The notes: a model not told the origin generated them from the sequence alone. A stretch of DNA of 7,509 nt from Planctomycetaceae bacterium (GCA_005239585.1 SBBU01000229.1:1-7509), one strand, 5' to 3'. Positions 1-6,764 are shown, counted from the first letter of the stretch. A program made the numbers and translations.

Positions 1-28
1 GATTGCCGATTCCGATTATGATTTTCAA
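1..28 (-). CDS. pth: peptidyl-tRNA hydrolase, N-terminal fragment (runs off left edge)
   Basis: Only nine codons are visible, read from a TTG start at 28-26. They give MKIIIGIGN, which matches the start of bacterial Pth (consensus M-K-x-I-V-G-L-G-N-P-G). The enzyme releases tRNA from peptidyl-tRNA that has dropped off the ribosome, and it acts in the cytoplasm. The gene lies 18 nt downstream of the rplY stop on the same strand. rplY followed by pth is a recurrent bacterial order, which supports the call. No ATG lies in frame nearby and the ribosome binding site is weak, so TTG is the best start. The identification rests on one short motif plus context. Confidence 0.72.
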
Positions 29-46
29 GCTGGACTGCAGAGAACT

Positions 47-721
47 CTATTTTTTTGGTTCTTTCGCCGCACCCTCAGCGGGAACCTCTTCCTTCTTGGG
101 TTTCTTGATCACCTCTGGTTCAGTTGGGGTTGGGGTGGCAGCTTCCGCTACAGTTGCCGGCGCTACCTCCACAACTCTCGGTGCATGTACCAGCGCAACC
201 GCAAGCTCTGGAGACTGTGTCGCCTTGCTTGATAATGGGAGCGGAAGGTCTTTTATCCGCAGTTTCTGACCCAGCTTGAGACCAGAGATATCCACTTCGA
301 TTTTTTCTGGTATAGCATCAGGTGTACACAGCACACGAACCGCCTTGATATGCTCTTCAAACACACCACCCTCTTCGAGCACACCAACGGGTTTCCCTTT
401 AAAAATCAGCGGCACATCAACTTCAATCGTTTGAGTCATCTCTATCTTCTGAAAATCCACATGCAGGATTTTCTCGCCCAGATGATCGTATTCAACTCTT
501 TTTATAAGGACTTGATTTTCTCCTTTTGGATGTTTCACTGCGGTCACACGTGCCCTTTTCAGGGCAAGCTTCTCGATATCTCTCGCATTCGCGAGGAGTG
601 ACTGGGTCTCTAATCCCTTGCCATACAGCACACAGGGGACAAGCCCATTTGATCTGGCACTTTTTGCAGCCCGCGTGCCGAGTCTCTCTCTTGCAGTTAA
701 TACTATTTTTTTCTCTTCCAT
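47..721 (-). CDS. rplY: 50S ribosomal protein L25 (TL5/Ctc family)
   Basis: Two-domain L25 of the TL5/Ctc type, which binds 5S rRNA in the central protuberance of the 50S subunit. The N-terminal L25 domain (about residues 1-90) begins EEKKIVLTARERLGTRAAK and carries the conserved pattern VPCVLYGKG. The middle shows HVDFQKIEMTQTIEVDVPL, the usual junction into the C-terminal TL5 beta domain (about 95-185). The last 40 or so residues are a low-complexity Ala/Pro/Glu/Lys tail, common in this family. The ATG at 721 gives 224 residues. An in-frame TTG three codons upstream (730) would overlap prs and is less likely. Only one base separates the prs stop from this ATG and no clear Shine-Dalgarno is visible, so translational coupling to prs is inferred. 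It lies third in the glmU-prs-rplY-pth operon. Confidence 0.95.
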   Translation of the reverse strand: MEEKKIVLTARERLGTRAAKSARSNGLVPCVLYGKGLETQSLLANARDIEKLALKRARVTAVKHPKGENQVLIKRVEYDHLGEKILHVDFQKIEMTQTIEVDVPLIFKGKPVGVLEEGGVFEEHIKAVRVLCTPDAIPEKIEVDISGLKLGQKLRIKDLPLPLSSKATQSPELAVALVHAPRVVEVAPATVAEAATPTPTEPEVIKKPKKEEVPAEGAAKEPKK

Positions 722-722
722 A

Positions 723-1667
723 CTAAACAAAGAGTGCGCTTATAGATTCAGATCTATGTATACGTTTTATAGCTTCTCCCAACAGATTTGCAACTGACAC
801 CACTCTTAAATTCCTAAGCTTCTTCCTTGCTTCCTGACTCACTGTTACTGTATCTGTCACAACGATCTCCTTCACCTCCGACTTCCCAAGCTTATCAACG
901 CAACCTGATGTGAATATTGGGTGAGTTGCAAAGATATAGACATCCCTTGCACCGTTCTGACGCGCCGCAGCAACAGCCTGAGTAATAGATGTTCCTGTTG
1001 AGATTATATCATCAAGGATAACAACATTTCTTCCCTTTACATTTCCAACAACTGTCATTACTTCTGTGCTTCTAGAGTCGACTCTTCGTTTATCGATAAT
1101 TGCAATCTCCACATTTATCCGCTTGGCGTAGGCCCTTGCCATTTTTACCCCGCCAATGTCGGGTGAAAGCATTACAAAATCGGTGAGGTTCATGTTTCGC
1201 ATGCACTCGATCATAATTGGTGAGGCATATAGGTGGTCCATCGGTATGTCAAAGAATCCCTGGATCTGTGGGGCGTGAAGATCCATTGCCAAGACACGAT
1301 TAACACCGCTGACAGTTAATAAATTTGCAACCAACTTGGCAGTTATTGGGACTCGACCCTCCATCTTTCTGTCTTGCCTTGCGTATCCGAAATATGGCGT
1401 CACGGCAGTGATCCGTTCAGCCGATGCCCTCTTGAGGCAATCGATGGTAACCAATAGTTCCATAAGATTTTCATTTACCGGGGGGCACGTAGACTGGATT
1501 ACAAATACATCTGCCCCACGAACATCTTCCATGATTTTCACATCGATTTCAGAGTCCGGAAACCTCTGAACCGAGAGGGGGCTAAGCGGGATGTTAAGAT
1601 ACTGACACACGCGTGTTGCGAGGTCAGTAGAGGCAGAACCGGAAAAAACGAGCATGCTGTTTCTCAT
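723..1667 (-). CDS. prs: ribose-phosphate pyrophosphokinase (PRPP synthetase)
   Basis: Makes 5-phosphoribosyl 1-pyrophosphate from ribose 5-phosphate and ATP, the precursor for purines, pyrimidines, His, Trp and NAD. The 314-residue length is typical of class I enzymes. Visible signatures: FPDSE near residue 36, PYFGYARQDRK (91-101) at the ATP site, MDLHAPQIQGFF (from 128) as the metal-binding PRPP synthetase signature, the flexible-loop IDKRR (191-195) and the PRPP-binding loop VVILDDIISTGTS (215-227). All key residues appear intact. The ATG overlaps the glmU stop as ATGA (1664-1667). A good ribosome binding site, GGGAG, lies 7 nt upstream inside the end of glmU. In Region 2, guaA also feeds nucleotide synthesis, but it is on a separate transcription unit. 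Confidence 0.97.
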   Translation of the reverse strand: MRNSMLVFSGSASTDLATRVCQYLNIPLSPLSVQRFPDSEIDVKIMEDVRGADVFVIQSTCPPVNENLMELLVTIDCLKRASAERITAVTPYFGYARQDRKMEGRVPITAKLVANLLTVSGVNRVLAMDLHAPQIQGFFDIPMDHLYASPIMIECMRNMNLTDFVMLSPDIGGVKMARAYAKRINVEIAIIDKRRVDSRSTEVMTVVGNVKGRNVVILDDIISTGTSITQAVAAARQNGARDVYIFATHPIFTSGCVDKLGKSEVKEIVVTDTVTVSQEARKKLRNLRVVSVANLLGEAIKRIHRSESISALFV

Positions 1668-2920
1668 TTTTTAGCTCCCTTTATACTCTTGGCCGGGACG
1701 CCGCAGACAACATCTCCATCTGGCACGTTCTTATTTTTAGGGACCACGGCACCCGCGCCAGTTTTTGAATTTTTACCCAATTTGACGGGCGCAATCAAGA
1801 CCGTGTTGCATCCTGTCGCTGACCCATCTTCGATAATTGTCTGATTCTTTTTTCCCTGATCAAAGTTAGCCGTTATGGTTCCTGCTCCTATATTCACATT
1901 TTCACCCAGCAAAGCATCGCCCAGATAGCTTAAATGTTTTGCCCTTGAATTTCTACCAATTTTCGAGTTCTTGACCTCCACAAAGTTGCCGATTTCACAT
2001 TCATCCGACAGGACGCTACCGGGCCTAATATGGGCAAAAGGGCCGATTTTACATCCCTTGCCAATCTTTGACCCATGCCTAATTACAGTGTAAGGATTGA
2101 TCAATGTATCCTGCCCTATTTGAACATCCTGTTCAATAAATGTCGTTGATGGATCGATTATCATAACTCCATTATCCATGTGGTGCTCTAGTACATGCCA
2201 CCTCACGATATTTGTAACCATGACAAGATCTCTTCTCGTATTTATACCAAACGATTCATTGGGACTTTCAAGTTTGATCGCGTCGACCTTTTTACCATTT
2301 GAGGTCATAAGCTCCACGACAGATGTTATATAATATTCGCCCTTGGCGTTATTTGGTGTAACCTTGCTCAGATAACCAAAGATTGCCGGGGCTCGAAATC
2401 CATAAATACCAGAATTGACCTCGGCGATATCAAGTTCTTTGACCTTGGCATCTGCCTCCTCCTGAATTTTTGTAATCACACCGCTCTCGTCACGAATAAT
2501 CCTGCCATAGCCAGATGGGTCATTCATACAGACAGTAAGCAAAACACAATCGGAATTAAACGCTTCTACCGCCCTCGAGAGCCTCTTTAGTGTCCCAGCG
2601 CTGATGAGCGGTACATCACCGCTAATTACGATCAAGTTTCCGTTGAACCCTTTGAGCGAGTCCTGACAGCTTAACAGCGCATGTCCCGTCCCCTTGCGCT
2701 CATTTTGTGTAACAAAGGTATATCCATTCCCAAAATGTTTTTTTATAACCTCTTCCTTGTAACCAACTACAACGATGGTCTCTTCTATTCCCGCCTCTTT
2801 AACTGATTCGAGGACATAATCCAAGACTGGTTTGCCAAGTATCTCATGCATGCACTTTGGGATCTCGGAGCGCATCCGTTCGCCCTTTCCCGCCGCAAGC
2901 ACGATCGCCTTTGTAGCCAT
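1664..2920 (-). CDS. glmU: bifunctional UDP-N-acetylglucosamine pyrophosphorylase / glucosamine-1-phosphate N-acetyltransferase
   Basis: Catalyses the last two steps to UDP-GlcNAc (acetylation of GlcN-1-P, then uridylylation), feeding peptidoglycan and LPS synthesis. The N-terminal uridyltransferase domain (about 1-230) has the nucleotide-binding signature IVLAAGKGERM (6-16), GTGHA (77-81), metal-binding GDVPL (101-105, Asp102) and FGINTRRDL (224-232). The C-terminal left-handed beta-helix (about 253-410) has hexapeptide repeats and the acetyltransferase signature around RAKHLSYLGD (326-335, His329 equivalent to E. coli His363), then NIGAGTIT (343-350). At 418 residues it is about 40 shorter than E. 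coli GlmU (456). By eye, roughly one helix coil before IGPFAHIRPG and the C-terminal tail are shorter; the active-site residues remain. The ATG at 2920 is needed to keep the LAAGKG motif. It heads the operon. Confidence 0.96.
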   Translation of the reverse strand: MATKAIVLAAGKGERMRSEIPKCMHEILGKPVLDYVLESVKEAGIEETIVVVGYKEEVIKKHFGNGYTFVTQNERKGTGHALLSCQDSLKGFNGNLIVISGDVPLISAGTLKRLSRAVEAFNSDCVLLTVCMNDPSGYGRIIRDESGVITKIQEEADAKVKELDIAEVNSGIYGFRAPAIFGYLSKVTPNNAKGEYYITSVVELMTSNGKKVDAIKLESPNESFGINTRRDLVMVTNIVRWHVLEHHMDNGVMIIDPSTTFIEQDVQIGQDTLINPYTVIRHGSKIGKGCKIGPFAHIRPGSVLSDECEIGNFVEVKNSKIGRNSRAKHLSYLGDALLGENVNIGAGTITANFDQGKKNQTIIEDGSATGCNTVLIAPVKLGKNSKTGAGAVVPKNKNVPDGDVVCGVPAKSIKGAKK

Positions 2921-2930
2921 GGAATCTTGA

Positions 2931-2959
2931 ATGATAGTTTAGCTTTGTTTTGAAGTCAA
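2931..2959 (-). promoter_or_regulatory. sigma70-like promoter of the glmU operon
   Basis: Reading the minus strand, TTGACT (2959-2954) is followed by a 17-nt spacer and TATCAT (2936-2931); each hexamer matches consensus at 5 of 6 positions. The predicted transcript start is about 2923-2925, only 3-5 nt before the glmU ATG at 2920, so the mRNA would be nearly leaderless. No Shine-Dalgarno is visible before this ATG, which agrees. Confidence 0.6.
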
Positions 2960-2988
2960 TCCTTCGTTCGTGTTACCAGCAGGGATAT

Positions 2989-3084
2989 TTACCGCAAGCG
3001 ATCGAAAGGGCAGTGCACCACTAGTAAAACTGCCTTTACATCCATGGAAAGTTGAGTGATAGTCTCCTTTAAAGCCAGCCAATC
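2989..3084 (-). pseudogene. decayed tandem copy of the glmU promoter and first codons
   Basis: The segment repeats the glmU start region 125 bp further upstream. A block from the -10 region through codon 6 matches at about 27 of 34 positions, including TATCAC versus TATCAT, CCATGG and AAAGGC. A -35-like GATTGGCT (3084-3077) matches GATTGACT of the real promoter, but the spacer is 15 rather than 17 nt. From the ATG at 3045 it reads 18 codons, MDVKAVLLVVHCPFDRLR, before TAA at 2991-2989. Allowing a one-residue gap, this resembles GlmU MATKAIVLAAGKGERMR, and the nucleotide-binding glycines are lost. The most likely origin is an old tandem duplication of about 125 bp. An alternative is a short leader peptide. 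It begins 18 nt after the lipoprotein stop. Confidence 0.5.
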
Positions 3085-3101
3085 TATTAATAGAGATGCT
3101 A

Positions 3102-3911
3102 CTAGTGTTTAGGAATGGTGAGAGTCTTGTCAATCTTGTAAATTTTTCCCTCGACTATCGTCGCCTCCGAGAGGGGGATCTCAATGTCAGCCCTTTGAGA
3201 GTAATCACAGCCATAATAAATACGAATTTCGAAAGTTTGTGGGATATCTTCTTTATTAAACCTAAGGTAATCATTGTAACTCCCGTTTTCCTCTTCCCAG
3301 AAGAGGGTATTATCCGGTGCCCAAACATGAGCCTTTGCGGGCTTTCCCTTCACATCGACTATCCTGAGGTTGAAAATGACAACTATATCTCCTTCCTTTA
3401 CAAGTCTTGGGGCTTTTATTAAAGCATCATAAAGTTCTGGAAATCTTTCTTTTATCGAGTAATCAATTTCACAAAGACCACTGTTTAGGAGTACACCTGC
3501 TATTAAATCTTTAAAAAACACCGGATAGCCTGTACACGTACCACACCTGTAGGGAGCTACTGCCAGATAGATATTTGCAAACTCTTTTCCTTTGTCAGTA
3601 TACAAGGGATCCACTTGAACCTCGTGCTTAACACGTGCAATCTTTCTCCATAAGTATGAGCAGTAGCCATATCGCTCTATGTCATTTACAGAATTGATAA
3701 CAGGATGAACGCTTTTAATGCCTGCTATATAGTATCGTTTTCCATTAGCCAGCTTTATTGAGCCGTCCTTTTCGATTGAGCTTAGGGGCAACGGATTCTC
3801 AAGGGGTTGATTATCTACTTGCCTATCATAGCCGCCGATTGAACAAGAGATCACGATTGATGGTAAAACGAAACTAGAAATGAAAAGCCAGGTGCTTTTA
3901 ATGCGCCTCAT
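3102..3911 (-). CDS. predicted lipoprotein, possible divergent SNase-like barrel
   Basis: A 269-residue protein of unknown function. Residues 1-22 form a lipoprotein signal peptide: basic MRRIK, a hydrophobic stretch, then V-I-S-C with Cys23 as the predicted lipidation site. Mature residues from about 45 (SIEKDGSIKLANGKRYYIAGIK) read like the first strands of a staphylococcal-nuclease (OB-type) barrel. These are followed by CSYLWRKIARVKHEVQVD and, after a Cys-rich insertion (CGTC at about 120), a segment like the LLNSGLCEID / ELYDALIKA part of that fold. The canonical SNase catalytic Arg/Glu residues are not obvious, so enzymatic activity is doubtful. This fold call is inference from pattern only. 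The ATG overlaps the upstream antitoxin-like gene by 4 nt (ATGA at 3908-3911), so the two are probably translated together. The last gene of its operon; a glmU remnant follows. Confidence 0.75.
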   Translation of the reverse strand: MRRIKSTWLFISSFVLPSIVISCSIGGYDRQVDNQPLENPLPLSSIEKDGSIKLANGKRYYIAGIKSVHPVINSVNDIERYGYCSYLWRKIARVKHEVQVDPLYTDKGKEFANIYLAVAPYRCGTCTGYPVFFKDLIAGVLLNSGLCEIDYSIKERFPELYDALIKAPRLVKEGDIVVIFNLRIVDVKGKPAKAHVWAPDNTLFWEEENGSYNDYLRFNKEDIPQTFEIRIYYGCDYSQRADIEIPLSEATIVEGKIYKIDKTLTIPKH

Positions 3912-4189
3912 TTTCTATCTTTATAGACGATGTTGTTCCAAGGTATATAGTCATTTTTCGATGCGGACAGCTCTCGTGTTCTGGCCTCAAAGGCAAGGAC
4001 GAGATCGGTTGCCAATTCGAGCATTTGCTGCATGGCCTCATATCTCTTTGGGTCCTCTAAAACAGCCACAGGCTTGTTGTGTTTTTCAAGGATTACAAAT
4101 GTCTCCTTTAGTTGAGCTATAATTCGGTCCGGATGTGTCCTTAACTCAGAAAGTGCAGCAAATGCTGCTTTTTCACGCACGACTCTCAT
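3908..4189 (-). CDS. Phd/YefM-family antitoxin-like protein, no adjacent toxin
   Basis: A small 93-residue protein with the Phd/YefM pattern: an N-terminal strand, ALSELRTHPDRIIAQLKET, then FVILEKHNKPVAVLEDPKRYEAM, matching the family motif in which a helix is followed by x-x-x-x-NGKPVAVLV-x-x-x-x-Y. A charged helical C-terminus follows (ELATDLVLAFEARTRE), where family members bind their toxin. Such proteins dimerise, bind operator DNA and neutralise RelE/Doc-type toxins. No toxin-sized partner is seen on either side: guaA ends upstream at 4248 and a lipoprotein overlaps downstream by 4 nt. The ATG at 4189 is chosen; an in-frame TTG at 4213 would add eight residues. Neither start has a clear Shine-Dalgarno, and a TATACT (4201-4196) lies 6 nt before the ATG. 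It may regulate this operon or be a remnant of a toxin-antitoxin pair. Confidence 0.72.
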   Translation of the reverse strand: MRVVREKAAFAALSELRTHPDRIIAQLKETFVILEKHNKPVAVLEDPKRYEAMQQMLELATDLVLAFEARTRELSASKNDYIPWNNIVYKDRK

Positions 4190-4247
4190 AAATACAGTAT
4201 AAAATCTTATCAAAAAGATCGCAGTTTTGCCTCATTGTTGCTTATGA

Positions 4248-5786
4248 TTATTCCCATTCGATAGTGCTGGGGGGTTTATTAGAGATATCATAGACTACAC
4301 GGTTAATGCCACGGACCTGGTTGACAATACGCGTAGATATTTGACCAAGAAGATCTTGTGGGAGTCTGGCCCAGTCTGCCGTCATGCCGTCGAGGCTCTT
4401 CACAGCCCTCACAGCGGCGATGTTCTCATACGTGCGTGAATCACCCATTACGCCAACGCTACTTACAGGCAAGAGCACAGCAAAGTACTGCCATAGATCC
4501 TTTGCGTACCCCGACCTTTGAATCTCATCCTGCACAATCGCATCTGCCTTGCGCAGGAGCTCTAGTCTGTCCCATGTGATAGGCCCCAAGACCCGCACCG
4601 CAAGACCGGGCCCCGGGAAGGGCTGTCTCTTTGTTATCTCATCTGGAAGCCCAAGCTCCACGGACATACGACGAACCTCATCCTTGAAGAGAAATCTCAG
4701 GGGCTCGATAAGCTTAAATTTAAATCGAGAAGGAAGGCCTCCTACATTGTGGTGGGTCTTGATTTTGGCAGAGGGTGCACCCTTGGGAGATGTAGATTCG
4801 ATAACATCTGGATAGAGCGTCCCCTGTGCCAGATATTTTATTCCCTTTCCATAATCCTCAAAGACCCTGATGAATTCTCTCCCTATTATCTTTCGCTTTC
4901 TCTCTGGATCAGTTACACCTTTGAGCGCCGACAAAAACCGATCTTTTTCATCTACAACTTTGATTTCTAGTCCTACCCTCTTGAAAGCCTCAGGGATCTG
5001 ATCCCTTTCACCCAACCTCAAGAGTCCATTATCAACAAAGATACAAAGGAGGTTCTTTCCGATCGCTCTATGCACAAGCGCCGCAACAACAGCAGAATCG
5101 ACACCGCCAGAGACGGCACAGAGCACCTGCTCACCTTTGGTTATCCCCTTGATATAGGATACCGCCTCATCTATGTATGAACCCATCTTCCATGTCGGTT
5201 TGAGGCCTGCTACCTTGAAAAGAAAATTTGAAAGCAGTTTTTTGCCATGCTCGGTGTGTGAAACCTCCGGATGGAATTGCACTGCATAGATGGGGAGATC
5301 CTTGTGCCTTACTGCGGCAAAGTCACATGAACTCGTCTTGGCAAGGGCCAAAAAGCTCGCAGATGAAAAGAATGATGCGTCACCATGACTCATCCATACT
5401 ACAGATCTCTTTGGGACACCATCAAAAAAGGCATCCTTTCTGACCAAATCGGCATCTGCTCTACCGTATTCCCTCTGCTTTGTGTTTCCAACGACCTTCC
5501 CGCCAAAGTGCTGGCAGAGCATCTGTAGTCCGTAACAAATACCAAGTATCGGTACATTTCTTGAGAAAAGAGCCCTGCTTATCCGTGGTGAATTCTTGTC
5601 ATAAACACTGGCAGGGCCGCCCGAAAGGATAACCGCACTCGCCTTTTTTAGTTCGGATGCACCTATCAAAGGCGTGAAAATTTCGCAGTAGACATCAAGT
5701 TCCCTAATTCTTCGTGCGATAAGCTGGGTGTACTGAGAGCCAAAATCTATTATCGCTACAAGCTTGTGCTGGCTAGAGTTTTTCAA
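4248..5786 (-). CDS. guaA: GMP synthase (glutamine-hydrolysing)
   Basis: Converts XMP to GMP with glutamine and ATP, the last step of guanine nucleotide synthesis, in the cytoplasm. The class I glutamine amidotransferase domain (about 8-190) shows IIDFGSQYTQLIARRIRE, GICYG with the catalytic Cys84, and VQFHPEVSHTEHG with His172 and Glu174. The ATP pyrophosphatase domain has the P-loop SGGVDS (226-231). The C-terminal dimerisation domain has RQPFPGPGLAVRVLGP and ends in the typical PPSTIEWE. All key residues are present. The start is taken as TTG at 5786 (512 residues), because AAAGGA lies exactly 8 nt upstream and the protein then begins just before KLVAIIDFG. A TTG at 5816 would add ten residues that the family does not need. 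The gene overlaps the 3' end of the HAD gene by 14 nt. Confidence 0.96.
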   Translation of the reverse strand: MKNSSQHKLVAIIDFGSQYTQLIARRIRELDVYCEIFTPLIGASELKKASAVILSGGPASVYDKNSPRISRALFSRNVPILGICYGLQMLCQHFGGKVVGNTKQREYGRADADLVRKDAFFDGVPKRSVVWMSHGDASFFSSASFLALAKTSSCDFAAVRHKDLPIYAVQFHPEVSHTEHGKKLLSNFLFKVAGLKPTWKMGSYIDEAVSYIKGITKGEQVLCAVSGGVDSAVVAALVHRAIGKNLLCIFVDNGLLRLGERDQIPEAFKRVGLEIKVVDEKDRFLSALKGVTDPERKRKIIGREFIRVFEDYGKGIKYLAQGTLYPDVIESTSPKGAPSAKIKTHHNVGGLPSRFKFKLIEPLRFLFKDEVRRMSVELGLPDEITKRQPFPGPGLAVRVLGPITWDRLELLRKADAIVQDEIQRSGYAKDLWQYFAVLLPVSSVGVMGDSRTYENIAAVRAVKSLDGMTADWARLPQDLLGQISTRIVNQVRGINRVVYDISNKPPSTIEWE

Positions 5787-6501
5787 TCGAGAAATCCTTT
5801 TTAAGAATGCCAACAAGCTCCATCAAATTTTTGATCTCATACGCAGGTTTTATCACCCTGCCAAACACATCTTCATTTCTCCTTTTCCTATTGAGCAAAA
5901 CGCTTACCATCCCTGCCTTGTTAGCAGGCTCAACATCACTTATAAGACTATTACCGACATAAATTGTCTCCAGCGGGACTAGACCAACCTCTGAACAGGC
6001 ACGCTGAAATAATTTTGGATTAGGTTTAGAAATCCCTATCTGATCTGAGATAAAAATGGCAGATGGGGTTAGGTACTTGTATAATCCCAGTCTCACTATC
6101 TTTTCAGCCTGTTTTACCTCAAGACCCGCAGTAATAACTCCGCGAACCAAATTAGTTCTTGCCAGCTTTTCAAGAGACTGTTTGGCGTCGCTAAAGGGTT
6201 TTAATTGCCTAAATTTTGTCTGATGATAAGCAACCACCGCAGAGGCCACAATCATGGCAGGGTTGATGCCATCAAAAGACTCTTTGGGGATACGATGGAG
6301 CAGTTTATTAAAGTGATGCTCATAGTTGCTTGAGAATTCAGCAATGACCTCGTTGAGTTCCTTTAAAAGCTGCTCACTTGGGAGCTTGACGCCCATCTTC
6401 CTCATCGCATCTACAGCATTCCTCCTGGCAAGACCTGCAAAATCTGTAGTGCTAAAGAGGGTATCATCTATATCGAAAAATACCGCCTTTATGGTTTGCA
6501 T
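5773..6501 (-). CDS. HAD-superfamily (subfamily IA) hydrolase
   Basis: A 242-residue haloacid dehalogenase-type phosphatase; the substrate is unknown. Motif I is FFDIDDTLF, with nucleophile Asp10 and acid/base Asp12. An alpha-helical C1 cap follows (about 20-95). Motif II is GVITAG with Thr124. Motif III is GISKPNPKLF with Lys159. Motif IV is YVGNSLISDVEPANKAG, where the usual first Asp (GDS) is Asn184 but Asp189 remains. The overall pattern resembles the TIGR02253-like HAD group. The family hydrolyses small phosphorylated metabolites. A position directly upstream of and overlapping guaA suggests, but does not show, a role in nucleotide metabolism. The ATG at 6501 has no Shine-Dalgarno, while a promoter ends 8 nt before it. 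Probably first gene of the HAD-guaA-antitoxin-lipoprotein unit. Confidence 0.88.
   Translation of the reverse strand: MQTIKAVFFDIDDTLFSTTDFAGLARRNAVDAMRKMGVKLPSEQLLKELNEVIAEFSSNYEHHFNKLLHRIPKESFDGINPAMIVASAVVAYHQTKFRQLKPFSDAKQSLEKLARTNLVRGVITAGLEVKQAEKIVRLGLYKYLTPSAIFISDQIGISKPNPKLFQRACSEVGLVPLETIYVGNSLISDVEPANKAGMVSVLLNRKRRNEDVFGRVIKPAYEIKNLMELVGILKKDFSIEKL
5795..5800 (-). promoter_or_regulatory. ribosome binding site that sets the guaA TTG start
   Basis: Minus-strand AAAGGA lies inside the last codons of the HAD gene, 8 nt before TTG at 5786-5784. It favours that TTG over the in-frame TTG at 5816, which has no comparable site. Confidence 0.6.
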
Positions 6502-6509
6502 AACGGGAA

Positions 6510-6538
6510 AGTATCAATATTCTTCGACTCTATTTCAA
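6510..6538 (-). promoter_or_regulatory. promoter of the HAD-guaA unit
   Basis: Minus-strand TTGAAA (6538-6533), a 17-nt spacer and GATACT (6515-6510). The -10 ends 8 nt before the HAD ATG, so transcription would start at or within a base or two of the start codon, giving a leaderless message. The lack of a Shine-Dalgarno fits. The -10 matches consensus only 4 of 6. Confidence 0.45.
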
Positions 6539-6646
6539 CTATTGGGCACTAGCAAAATGCAGTTTTATCTCTCCTTGCACCGCAATGAGAAGAGCTGGTT
6601 GGAGTGACCATTATTGCACTCGATAACAAATCAAAATACATCTCAA

Positions 6647-6675
6647 TTGACATTCTGCCAAATCTTCCATATAGT
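6647..6675 (+). promoter_or_regulatory. strong sigma70-like promoter upstream of the GIY-YIG / tRNA-Lys unit
   Basis: Plus-strand TTGACA (6647-6652, perfect), a 17-nt spacer and TATAGT (6670-6675, 5 of 6). Predicted transcript start is near 6682. It diverges from the HAD promoter. Its strength suits a stable-RNA gene. If the cassette at 6729-7051 is removed, the tRNA-Lys 5' end falls about 47 nt after the start, a normal tRNA leader. It is therefore probably the original tRNA-Lys promoter, now also driving the nuclease gene. Confidence 0.7.
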
Positions 6676-6728
6676 GATAAAACTATCAAATGATGGCTCT
6701 TTCTAATCATAAAATCATTTAATGTTTT

Positions 6729-6743
6729 GGGGGCGTAGCCCCC
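6729..6743 (+). repeat. perfect 6-bp GC hairpin at the left cassette boundary
   Basis: GGGGGC (6729-6734), loop GTA, GCCCCC (6738-6743). The 5' strand copies the tRNA-Lys acceptor 5' end; the 3' strand belongs to the 19-bp inverted repeat arm. In RNA this local hairpin competes with long-range pairing to 7051-7057. Confidence 0.8.
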
Positions 6744-6756
6744 CACTTTTGGTAAG
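6738..6756 (+). repeat. left arm of 19-bp inverted repeat
   Basis: GCCCCCCACTTTTGGTAAG is the exact reverse complement of 7039-7057. It includes most of the Shine-Dalgarno of the GIY-YIG gene (GGTAAG at 6751-6756), so pairing of the arms in RNA would hide that site. Confidence 0.9.
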
Positions 6757-6764
6757 GATACGCA

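Noticed and set aside
3006..3037. 9-bp stem (AAGGGCAGT against ACTGCCTTT, one G-U pair) after the lipoprotein gene, as a terminator
   Set aside because: The loop is 14 nt and the minus-strand tail is CGATCG rather than a U tract, so termination is not supported.
2939..3133. 64-codon minus-strand open frame between glmU and the lipoprotein gene
   Set aside because: It runs through the glmU promoter, the duplicated start region and the lipoprotein 3' end. It lacks a ribosome binding site and resembles no family.
3880..4122. Plus-strand frame opposite the antitoxin as a missing toxin
   Set aside because: It is antisense to the antitoxin coding sequence, has no toxin-family pattern and no ribosome binding site.
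4549..4970. Plus-strand open frames inside guaA
   Set aside because: They are antisense to fully conserved GuaA motifs and have Arg/Pro-rich, unpatterned translations.
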